NCBI GenBank assembly: GCA_964537285.1
Contig: CAZHZT010000028.1
Span: 1 to 52,834, forward strand
Reading direction: 5' to 3'
From: CAZHZT01 sp964537285
Lineage (GTDB): Bacteria > Bacteroidota > Bacteroidia > Chitinophagales > Saprospiraceae
Length of the DNA: 52,834 bases
The notes beneath the pieces are model-generated. The model was not told the DNA's origin and ran no database searches. It saw only the letters and a list, made by a program, of their open reading frames with translations. Position numbers and translations under genes: made by a program. This document shows, piece after piece, positions 1 through 6,183 of this stretch (position 1 is its first letter; every line of letters starts with the position of its first letter).

Positions 1-113
1 TCCTTTCCAAATTTTCAAAGAACTTCGTCTTTATTAGTTTTGTATGGTTTCAAAACTTTTTGTATCATATTGAACAACTTCCATGCCATATTCTACATGC
101 TTTTAGAAGTTTT

Positions 114-224
114 AGTTCTTTAACATAAATTGTGGATAATGGAACTTCAAAATGATCATCCTTTCAGCCAAAAGGGCATTCAAGGGTTATCATTTTGAAG
201 TTCCACACAATTTGTCAAAGAACG
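114..224 (+). mobile_element. Family A palindromic MITE-like element, copy A1
   Basis: Imperfect 111-bp palindrome starting AGTTCTTTAAC and ending GTCAAAGAACG, with inner arms containing ACTTCAAAATGAT and TATCATTTTGAAGT around a short loop. It is flanked by a perfect 8-bp direct repeat, GAAGTTTT, at 106-113 and 225-232, the signature of a transposition event. No ORF lies inside. The same ends, arms and loop recur at nine other loci in this window. Confidence 0.9.
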
Positions 225-507
225 GAAGTTTTTACTAAAATTCCTCCGAAAAACGCTATATTCAGCAGCAACTGTTCAAATAGCAGCTTTTCCCTGAATT
301 ACTTACTTATTAATCTGGATTCATGGATATATGTTACTTGTGACTTTAAGTTTTTTGTAATTATCTAGTGCTTCAAGAACTAGTAGTTGGCTTTATTCCT
401 TCTTTGCAAGCAAGTTTGAAAAGCTTTTAAGTAAGTATTAGATGGCCAATATATAGCTTCCATTGTCAATCTACTTGATAATCAAATGCTATTAAAGATA
501 TTTTAAA
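225..507. other. Intergenic region upstream of the acetyltransferase gene
   Basis: AT-rich stretch without a credible ORF. It contains one occurrence of the recurrent motif CTAGTGCTTCAAG at 365-377, which is the terminal sequence of family G elements. I see no clear TTTG/TAnnTTTG promoter pair. The remainder holds nothing I can identify. Confidence 0.5.
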
Positions 508-1053
508 ATGTTGGATGCCAAAAATGTTATTATTCAGACTGATCGGCTTAACTTAAGAACCTGGACTTCTGCAGATGTGCCTCTATTATCAAAAATTAAC
601 CAAGACAAAAATGTAATGGAGTTTTTTCCAGCCCTTCAGGATTCAAAAACGACTCAACAAAAAATTCAGCGATATAATCTTGACATTGAAGAAACAAACT
701 TTGGTCTTTTTGCCACTGAAATCAGAGCATCCGGGGATTTCATTGGATTTATCGGCCTAAACCGTACCACATTTAAAAGCTTTTTTACACCTTGCATAGA
801 AATTGGTTGGCGCCTGGCGTTTGAGCATTGGGGAAATGGTTATGCGACAGAAGGAGCACGTGCTTGCCTGCAATATGGCTTCAGGGAACTTAAGCTTTCT
901 GAGGTTTATTCTTTTACTGCAGTTTCTAATTTTCGTTCAGAAAACGTAATGAAAAAAATTGGTATGACAAAAATAGGCGAATTTGATCATCCTAAATTAC
1001 CTGAAAAGCATTGGCTTCAGAAGCACGTTTTATATAAAATTAAAGTTCTTTGA
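508..1053 (+). CDS. GNAT family N-acetyltransferase (RimJ/RimL-like)
   Basis: A 181-residue protein of the GNAT fold, Acetyltransf_3 (RimJ/RimL) type, expected to move an acetyl group from acetyl-CoA to an amine; the substrate is unknown. It begins with the typical IIQTDRLNLRTW strand. The acetyl-CoA pyrophosphate loop is visible as HWGNGYATEGA near residues 106-116, followed by the late motif SNFRSENVMKKIGM near 140-153. The stop codon and last residues (VL) come from the inserted family A element A2 (1044-1155). Deleting the element and one 8-bp repeat gives a native end of NVNGWRH whose stop overlaps the start of mtnB by 13 bases, so the two genes were once coupled. GNAT membership is confident; a role in methionine salvage is not shown. 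Confidence 0.85.
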   Translation: MLDAKNVIIQTDRLNLRTWTSADVPLLSKINQDKNVMEFFPALQDSKTTQQKIQRYNLDIEETNFGLFATEIRASGDFIGFIGLNRTTFKSFFTPCIEIGWRLAFEHWGNGYATEGARACLQYGFRELKLSEVYSFTAVSNFRSENVMKKIGMTKIGEFDHPKLPEKHWLQKHVLYKIKVL

Positions 1054-1155
1054 CATAAATTGTGAAAAAATGGAACTTCAAAATGATAAGCCTTTTAGCC
1101 ACAAGGGCATTCAAGGGTTATCATTTTGAAGTTCCACACAATTTGTCAAAGAACG
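1044..1155 (+). mobile_element. Family A element, copy A2, between the GNAT gene and mtnB
   Basis: A 112-bp palindromic element with ends AGTTCTTTGAC and GTCAAAGAACG, flanked by a perfect 8-bp repeat AAAATTAA at 1036-1043 and 1156-1163. Its first bases read in frame as GTT CTT TGA and supply the stop of the upstream GNAT gene. It has pushed apart two genes that originally overlapped. Confidence 0.92.
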
Positions 1156-1175
1156 AAAATTAAAAATGTAAACGG

Positions 1176-1799
1176 ATGGAGACACTAGAACATCTTTGGA
1201 AAACTGAACTCGTTGATTGTATCCATTTTTTGCACTCAAAAGGATATGCTCCGGCTACCAGTTCAAATTACTCATTCAGAATTCCTGCTGCAAAGGATAT
1301 CGTTATCTCGGCTTCTGGTATTGATAAAGGCGAATTCTCTGAGGATGACCTGATGAAAGTTGACCTCAAAGGGGTTCCCATAAACGATGATCGAAAGCCT
1401 TCGGCTGAGACTTTATTACACACAATGATATATAATAGGTTGCCGGAAATTGCATGTGTTTTACATACGCATACCGTTTATAATACAGTTCTTTCTACCA
1501 TCTATCGCTTTGATAAGGAGTTAAAGTTAGGAGGGTTTGAGGTACTTAAAGGGCTGGAAGGTATTAATACACATGAAGTTTCTATAAAAATTCCTATTTT
1601 TGAAAATAGCCAGGAGATGCCTAAATTAGCTGAAAAGATATCTGCTCATTGGGAGGAGCATCCGGATATGAAAGGTTTCCTTTTAGCAGGGCATGGTTTA
1701 TACTCCTGGGGAAGTTCCATTGCCTCGGCCAAGCGGCATATTGAGTTGCTTGAGTTTTTATTCGAATGTGTATATTTGATTGGGAACTTCAGGAAGTAA
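1176..1799 (+). CDS. mtnB: Methylthioribulose-1-phosphate dehydratase
   Basis: Class II aldolase/adducin-fold enzyme of 207 residues, the usual MtnB length. It dehydrates 5-methylthioribulose 1-phosphate to the diketo compound in the methionine salvage pathway. Zinc ligands are visible as HTH at residues 97 and 99 (context VLHTHTVYN) and H173 in AGHGLYSWG. SASGIDKG near 45-52 and KPSAETLLH near 74-82 fit the phosphate and active-site regions. It is followed by mtnD (43-bp gap) and mtnC, the enzymes acting directly downstream, which strongly supports MtnB over other class II aldolases. The ATG at 1176 lies just after element A2. The first pathway steps (MTA nucleosidase or phosphorylase, kinase or isomerase) are not in this window. 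Confidence 0.93.
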   Translation: METLEHLWKTELVDCIHFLHSKGYAPATSSNYSFRIPAAKDIVISASGIDKGEFSEDDLMKVDLKGVPINDDRKPSAETLLHTMIYNRLPEIACVLHTHTVYNTVLSTIYRFDKELKLGGFEVLKGLEGINTHEVSIKIPIFENSQEMPKLAEKISAHWEEHPDMKGFLLAGHGLYSWGSSIASAKRHIELLEFLFECVYLIGNFRK

Positions 1800-1842
1800 G
1801 ATGAAATAAAATTACCTAATCCAATATAAATATTTTCCACCT

Positions 1843-2382
1843 ATGGCTGTACTACACGTACCAGATCAGAATACCAAAATTACGGATCAAAATGAGATCA
1901 AAGCATTCCTCGCTGATAAAGGTGTACTCTTTGATCAGTGGGAAGCCAATGTAGAATTCGATGATGATGCAGATCAGGATACTGTTTTGGCTGCCTACAA
2001 TCATGTGTTACAACCTTACATGGAAGCCAATGGATACAAAACGGCTGATGTAATCAGCGTTAATCCAAACACTCCGAATATAGAAGCTATTCGGACAAAA
2101 TTCCTTACAGAGCATACGCATTCTGAAGACGAGGTTCGCTTTTTTGTAGACGGCGAAGGCTTGTTCTGGTTCAATCAGGAAAATGGCCATCCTGTTTATT
2201 GCGTGGTTTGCCAAAAAGGCGATCTGATCTCAGTGCCGGCAAACACGAAACACTGGTTTGACTTTGGAGAGAAAACATTTGTGAAAGCGATCCGTGTATT
2301 TATCGATCAATCGGGCTGGGTGCCAAGCTATACGGAGTCTGGAGTTGATTCAAAATATAACGAACTTAAGCTCGGCGCATGA
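1843..2382 (+). CDS. mtnD: Acireductone dioxygenase
   Basis: Cupin-fold metalloenzyme of 179 residues. It oxidises acireductone with O2, giving 4-methylthio-2-oxobutanoate plus formate with iron, or an off-pathway product with nickel. The ARD metal ligands are all visible: H91, H93 and E97 in EHTHSEDEVRFF, and H137 in NTKHWFD. The motif GEGLFWF follows at 104-110. The gene lies in the mtnB-mtnD-mtnC order and its TGA stop overlaps the mtnC ATG (ATGA, 2379-2382), so translation is probably coupled. Length and motifs match ARD proteins throughout. Confidence 0.96.
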   Translation: MAVLHVPDQNTKITDQNEIKAFLADKGVLFDQWEANVEFDDDADQDTVLAAYNHVLQPYMEANGYKTADVISVNPNTPNIEAIRTKFLTEHTHSEDEVRFFVDGEGLFWFNQENGHPVYCVVCQKGDLISVPANTKHWFDFGEKTFVKAIRVFIDQSGWVPSYTESGVDSKYNELKLGA

Positions 2383-3062
2383 CCCAATTTATTTTAATGG
2401 ACATAGAGGGAACAACTACTTCAATTGATTTTGTGCACAAAACGTTGTTCCCTTATGCTTCTGCTCAATTGCCTGCCTTCATTCGCTTGAATCATCACCG
2501 CTTTGAAGTCCAGGCAGAACTCGCTTCCGTTAGAGAGACTGCAAAAGCGGAATTACAAAAAGAAATTGAGCTCGAAGGCTGTATTGAATTGCTACTTCAA
2601 TGGATTAAGGAAGATCGCAAACATACAGCCTTAAAAGCTCTTCAGGGTTATTTATGGAAAGATGGCTATGAAACCGGCCAGTTTAAAGGGCATGTTTATG
2701 AAGATGTTCAGCCTTGCTGGGAAAGATGGCGAGAAAAGGGCATTCGATTAGGCATATACTCTTCCGGTTCGGTAGCAGCTCAAAAACTTCTGTTCAAATA
2801 TTCCGAAAAAGGGGATCTTACACCATATATCGAAGCCTACTTTGATACGACTACCGGGCATAAGCGAGAAGCAGATTCCTATTCAAAAATTGCGGCTCAC
2901 CTTCAGTTAAATCCATCTGAAATCCTGTTTCTGTCTGATGTAAAAGAAGAACTTGAGGCCGCCCAAACGGCAGGATTTCAGGTGTTACAGGCCTTAAGGC
3001 CAGGAATTGTTCCGGCAAATGGGATGAATGGGGTTCGCAATTTTAATGAGATCGTTCTTTAA
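2379..3062 (+). CDS. mtnC: Enolase-phosphatase E1
   Basis: HAD-superfamily bifunctional enzyme of 227 residues that enolises and then dephosphorylates the diketo phosphate made by MtnB, giving the acireductone used by MtnD. HAD motif I is MDIEGTT with D8 and E10, motif II is YSSGS (128-131), the conserved lysine lies in TGHKREADSY (K162), and motif III is FLSDVKEEL with D187. The DxEGT form is specific to MtnC rather than general HAD phosphatases. Translation probably couples to mtnD through the ATGA overlap. Element A3 follows 29 bases after the stop. Confidence 0.95.
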   Translation: MTQFILMDIEGTTTSIDFVHKTLFPYASAQLPAFIRLNHHRFEVQAELASVRETAKAELQKEIELEGCIELLLQWIKEDRKHTALKALQGYLWKDGYETGQFKGHVYEDVQPCWERWREKGIRLGIYSSGSVAAQKLLFKYSEKGDLTPYIEAYFDTTTGHKREADSYSKIAAHLQLNPSEILFLSDVKEELEAAQTAGFQVLQALRPGIVPANGMNGVRNFNEIVL

Positions 3063-3090
3063 ATCGAACCCTGCTTGACTTTAATTTTTA

Positions 3091-3201
3091 CGTTCTTTAA
3101 CAAATTGTGTAGAGTTGAAAAATGATAAAACCTGAAGCACTAGTGGCTAAAGTGATTATCATTTTTAAACTCCATTTTATCACAATTTATGTCAAAGAAC
3201 C
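3091..3201 (-). mobile_element. Family A element, copy A3
   Basis: A 111-bp element with ends CGTTCTTTAAC and GTCAAAGAACC. The flanking 8-mers AATTTTTA (3083-3090) and ATTATTTA (3202-3209) match at 6 of 8 positions, consistent with an older, decayed duplication. Its loop carries CCTGAAGCACTAG (3131-3143), the reverse complement of the family G terminal 13-mer, where other copies have a different sequence. Confidence 0.78.
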
Positions 3202-3210
3202 ATTATTTAT

Positions 3211-3304
3211 TTGGTAGTGGGGTGAATCCGTTGATACATAGTTTTCAAGGCCCCATGTTAAAGTGTTTGCAAGCAACTGTCCACATTTTTGACCCACTAC
3301 CATT
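3211..3304. repeat. Small inverted repeat between A3 and the secreted-protein gene
   Basis: TGGTAGTGGGGT near 3212-3223 is matched by ACCCACTACCA near 3294-3303, forming about 10-bp arms around an 70-bp interior. It ends about 30 bases beyond the stop of the minus-strand gene, so it could act as a transcription terminator for it, or be a further small repeat. No ORF is present. Confidence 0.4.
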
Positions 3305-3335
3305 TATTTGTATTACTTCGTAAACGCTTTCTCGT

Positions 3336-4031
3336 TTATCGTTCGACTGCTTTCGAGTAAATATAATCAATATCAAAATTCACACCCCTACCATCTAAAT
3401 GGAGGTGGAAGTTGCCGCCATTAGCAGAATTTGCCATATCTGCTCTTGAACAAACGGTCAATACTAGATTATTGGCATAATGCAATTCGTAACCTTCTTG
3501 ATCTGTAAATTGTGGTTCGCCCTGAATGACATGACCAGGATAGTGTAGGAAGACATATTCGCGATAAGCAGCCATTGGATCTTTCGCTACTTCGGGATAG
3601 GTCATTCCAGATGCGCCGTGATTAAAGGCTAAGCTGCTGGGGTTGATCTCTACCCAATCCCATTCACAATCACCACCGGAGATGGGCCGGTTAATTACAT
3701 TTACAAGCACTTCTTCACCACAATTCAGTGTACTGACGTCCTTACCTAATGCCCAGATAATTTGATATACCCGCTTGCAATCCGGTTTGGATTTTACAGT
3801 AACATGTAATTTTATATCACCCCCCCAGTTATCTACGCGGTTCACTTTTACCTCCCAATTATAATACCAGGGAGTCTCGTATTGAAAAGTCGGATTATCC
3901 CGATCGTATTGGTTGCCCAGTACAATTTCCTGCAGTTCGAAAGTCTGCGCTTGGGCAGGGGCCAGCAACAGGGCTGCCAATGCCAGTAGCATAGCTATTT
4001 TGATTATGGTAATAATGGTTAACTTTCTCAT
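3336..4031 (-). CDS. Secreted protein of unknown function
   Basis: A 231-residue protein I do not recognise. The first 28 residues are a clear Sec signal peptide: MRKLTII, a long hydrophobic core (MLLALAALLLAP) and a probable signal peptidase I site after AQA at 26-28. The mature part is rich in Tyr, Trp and Asn, with the look of a beta-rich exported domain, and has four cysteines (in PDCKR, TLNCGE, GGDCEW and TVCSRA) that could form two disulfides. No lipobox, membrane helix or C-terminal sorting domain is evident. It is monocistronic, about 180 bases downstream of the neighbouring minus-strand genes and separated from them by hairpin C1. Confidence 0.75.
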   Translation of the reverse strand: MRKLTIITIIKIAMLLALAALLLAPAQAQTFELQEIVLGNQYDRDNPTFQYETPWYYNWEVKVNRVDNWGGDIKLHVTVKSKPDCKRVYQIIWALGKDVSTLNCGEEVLVNVINRPISGGDCEWDWVEINPSSLAFNHGASGMTYPEVAKDPMAAYREYVFLHYPGHVIQGEPQFTDQEGYELHYANNLVLTVCSRADMANSANGGNFHLHLDGRGVNFDIDYIYSKAVER

Positions 4032-4143
4032 GATTGATACTTTTTTGATTATGTACCAACGTATGGTATATGAGGAAAAGACACAATGACTTTTGTAATG
4101 GAAAGAGGGTGATATTTGATACCTGCTCCAGTTGTAAACTAAA

Positions 4144-4177
4144 CATGAGCCATCCCGAAAATTCGGGATGACTCATG
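4144..4177. repeat. Family C hairpin, copy C1
   Basis: Short palindrome of the CATGAGTCATCCCGAA / TTCGGGATGACTCATG type, with one mismatch (GAGCCATC in the left arm). Three further copies occur at 9749-9788, 41185-41223 and 52716-52755. Here it lies between two minus-strand genes and might terminate transcription of the upstream one. Confidence 0.75.
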
Positions 4178-4209
4178 CTTAACAAAACCAGTCTGTTGGA
4201 GGCATTCCT

Positions 4210-4350
4210 TTAACTATTAGCACTCTGAATAGCGCCTTTAATAACCATGCCCACTCCAACAAGCATTGCTCCGTACCAGATGCGGTCGGTAGCCATGGTG
4301 GCAACAATTCCACCGATTAATAGCAAAAGGCTAATGCCGAGAACAGCCTC
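4210..4350 (-). pseudogene. In-frame C-terminal continuation of the membrane protein after a TAA
   Basis: Reading on through the TAA at 4351-4353 in the same frame gives 46 more sense codons (beginning EAVLGISLLL, ending KGAIQSANS) before a TAA at 4210-4212. The segment carries two hydrophobic stretches (GISLLLIGGIVATMA and YGAMLVGVGMVIKGA) of the sort that end similar membrane proteins in this phylum. It has no convincing start codon of its own. The simplest reading is that it is the former C-terminus of the gene at 4351-4935, cut off by a nonsense mutation. A sequencing error or a separately started micro-ORF cannot be excluded. Confidence 0.55.
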
Positions 4351-4935
4351 TTAATTTCTGTTAGTTATTCGACTCTTGATCATTCGAAAAATTTCCTTGA
4401 TGGCTAAATACACTCCTGCCAGGAATGTAAGAAAGCGGGTTTTTGGAATAAACATAGTTTCCAAAAAACTTATAAAAATTAGCAGCAGACCAAACGAAAA
4501 TGATAACCAATCCTTTCCTTTTGGTGCATCATAGGCATGAGATGCGGCTACTATAATAACAATTGTAAGGATAATTGAAAAAGGAACCCATTTGGAGTGA
4601 GGAAAAAGATACAAAATAATGGCGATCAGGGAAAAGCCAAAAATATATTTACAAATGCCCAAAAAATTCTTCCATTGTAATTTTCGCTGAGCACGGCTTG
4701 GTTTTTCCTTGTAAATATCTTCGCCATAAAGTTCAATCTTTTGGGCTTGCAATTTCCGCTTTACTGAGCGAAAGGCTTTAGTTGCCATTTCATTGGCTTC
4801 ATCACCAATAATTCCTTCTGAAGCCAGGTAGTCGATTACTTCTTTTCTGCCGGCATCGCGCAAAAACATTCGGCTGGCATTTTGAAAAATTACCTTGTCT
4901 TCTTCATCCATCTTCTGAAAATCAAATGAATGCAT
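4351..4935 (-). CDS. Membrane protein with N-terminal helical domain, possibly truncated
   Basis: A 194-residue protein without a name I can assign. Residues 1-65 are soluble and helical (MFLRDAGRKEVIDYLASEG ... ANEMATKAFRSVKRKL), a layout seen in several Bacteroidota membrane proteins of unknown role. About four membrane segments follow (near 94-110, 117-132, 145-162, 165-182). An in-frame TAA ends the ORF, with a further 46 hydrophobic codons beyond it (4210-4350). Before insertion of element A4 its ATG overlapped the 3' end of the abortive-infection gene upstream, so the two were translationally coupled and may form a functional pair. This pairing is inferred from gene order only. Confidence 0.65.
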   Translation of the reverse strand: MHSFDFQKMDEEDKVIFQNASRMFLRDAGRKEVIDYLASEGIIGDEANEMATKAFRSVKRKLQAQKIELYGEDIYKEKPSRAQRKLQWKNFLGICKYIFGFSLIAIILYLFPHSKWVPFSIILTIVIIVAASHAYDAPKGKDWLSFSFGLLLIFISFLETMFIPKTRFLTFLAGVYLAIKEIFRMIKSRITNRN

Positions 4936-4948
4936 TACTATGGTCTTT

Positions 4949-5025
4949 GGTTCTTAGACATGAATTATGATAAAATGTAGTTTAAAATGATCATTTTTAA
5001 ACTACACGCAATTTAGCAAAGAACG
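4949..5025 (-). mobile_element. Family A element, short form, copy A4
   Basis: A 77-bp version that keeps both ends (GGTTCTTAGACA and CAAAGAACG) and a perfect central palindrome (TGTAGTTTAAAATGA and its complement) but lacks the usual loop. Flanking 8-mers TGGTCTTT (4941-4948) and TGATCTTT (5026-5033) match at 7 of 8 positions. On the minus strand it supplies the last codons and the stop (GTT CTT TGC TAA) of the gene at 5013-5792. Confidence 0.85.
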
Positions 5026-5792
5026 TGATCTTTTACAATTAGTATCTCTTGTGTTAAGCTGGTCATCAAGCCCCCTTTCTTAAATAATTCTTCAAAATCG
5101 GGATCAATTTGACTAATAGCGTAGTAGAATATTAAAGCAATTTCGTATTTAGAAAATAAAGATCTAATAATGTTTAGAAAAAAAGGACGGTCGATTTCGC
5201 TTTCGAAGGTATAATCCAATAGATGCTTAATATTTTTGAAATATACCTCCAGCATGCCTTTCTCATTACTGTAGAAATCTTTGAAGTAGGCTCTGAGAAT
5301 TTGTAGTCCCTCCGACCCCGCAAGATCCTCCCTGTTTCTAAATTGTCTTTTGTGCATATAATAAATATGGTAAACAGCCTCTCTTCCTGTTTTTCGTCTT
5401 TCCTGATCACCAAAGAGTTCTACAATAAAAATGCCTTGAAGATTTTGAAAATGGATATCCAATAATTTAAAAAAGTTGGCTCTTCGGGTCGGTAGTGCCT
5501 GGACTTTAAGATCCTTCTTAACATCCTCTTTCTTGATATCCTGTTCTCCTAATTTATCAATGATGTTTAAGGTATTGCTTCTCAGGCGGTCCAGCCCAAC
5601 TTCGATCTGTTCATAATCCAGGGTGTTTTGAGAGGAGACGTACATCAGATCATTATACTTGCTTTTAAGCAGAATAAAATCATTAAAAATATTCGAATTT
5701 TTATCGATTATTCCTTCCAGGCCTTCAATGCCGAAGTTCAGGCCCTTTGCGACTCGTTCTTTTAGTTGAGATTGTACGTCTTTAAGGTTCAT
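5013..5792 (-). CDS. Probable phage abortive-infection protein (EAD11-like domain plus putAbiC-like domain)
   Basis: A 259-residue soluble protein. Residues 1-85 resemble effector-associated domain 11, an adaptor found in bacterial conflict systems, in the pattern FILLKSKYNDL (40-50) followed by LDYEQIEVGLDRLRSNTLN and IIDKL. Residues 105-240 resemble the putative phage abortive infection family (putAbiC): FFKLLDIHFQNLQ, then TGREAVYHIYY, YFKDFYSN, VYFKNIKHLLDY, and FFLNIIRSLFSKYEIALIFYYAI, the last matching the family's RxxLSxxEL-type motif. The final residues VLC and the stop derive from inserted element A4. Removing it gives a native end (VKDHSNAFI) overlapping the downstream membrane-protein gene. 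Function is by pattern recognition; a profile search is needed for certainty. Confidence 0.6.
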   Translation of the reverse strand: MNLKDVQSQLKERVAKGLNFGIEGLEGIIDKNSNIFNDFILLKSKYNDLMYVSSQNTLDYEQIEVGLDRLRSNTLNIIDKLGEQDIKKEDVKKDLKVQALPTRRANFFKLLDIHFQNLQGIFIVELFGDQERRKTGREAVYHIYYMHKRQFRNREDLAGSEGLQILRAYFKDFYSNEKGMLEVYFKNIKHLLDYTFESEIDRPFFLNIIRSLFSKYEIALIFYYAISQIDPDFEELFKKGGLMTSLTQEILIVKDHVLC

Positions 5793-5818
5793 AAAACGAA
5801 TTTAGAATAATATTTAAT

Positions 5819-5966
5819 AAACGCGCCTACGGCGCGAAATTCCTTCGAGAGGGAGGCCGAAAGGGCAATTTTGCTTCGCAAAATTGCCCTTTCGGCCTCC
5901 CTCAAAAGAAAATATCGCCGCGAAGCGGCGTAAATTTGGTTTTGGATTTCCAAAACGAGAATTGCG
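5819..5966 (+). mobile_element. Family B structured repeat, copy B1
   Basis: A chain of nested palindromes: ACGCGCCTACGGCGCG, a long perfect hairpin (GAGGGAGGCCGAAAGGGCAA and complement, 5849-5903), CGCCGCGAAGCGGCG at 5916-5930, and TTTTGGATTTCCAAAA, ending CGAGAATTGCG. The last 140 bases closely match copies B3 and B4. The left terminal repeat is degenerate here. It has no coding capacity and sits upstream of malQ. Confidence 0.8.
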
Positions 5967-6183
5967 GATCAATTATAAAAAAATTCCCTTTTAGAATAAA
6001 ATTTAACGGTAATTCTAAATACTTTTTATCTTACAGTTGTTTAATTCTATAGGTTTAAGCAGTTTAAAGAGTTGAGAGCGTTTGGGTTAATATTAGCTTT
6101 CAATTTTCTAAACAGCCTAAGCTACAACGATCTATACCTTAAACATCGTCTTATTCCATACAATCAAATCAAAAGCACACACT

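Noticed and set aside
3063..3335. Possible riboswitch (SAM-type) after the methionine-salvage genes
   Set aside because: The structure there is explained by family A element A3, and it lies downstream of the genes, not in a leader.
5849..5903. Family B long hairpins as simple Rho-independent terminators
   Set aside because: They lack T-runs, lie just upstream of genes, and are part of a larger element with terminal repeats and 9-bp duplications, so a pure terminator reading does not explain them.
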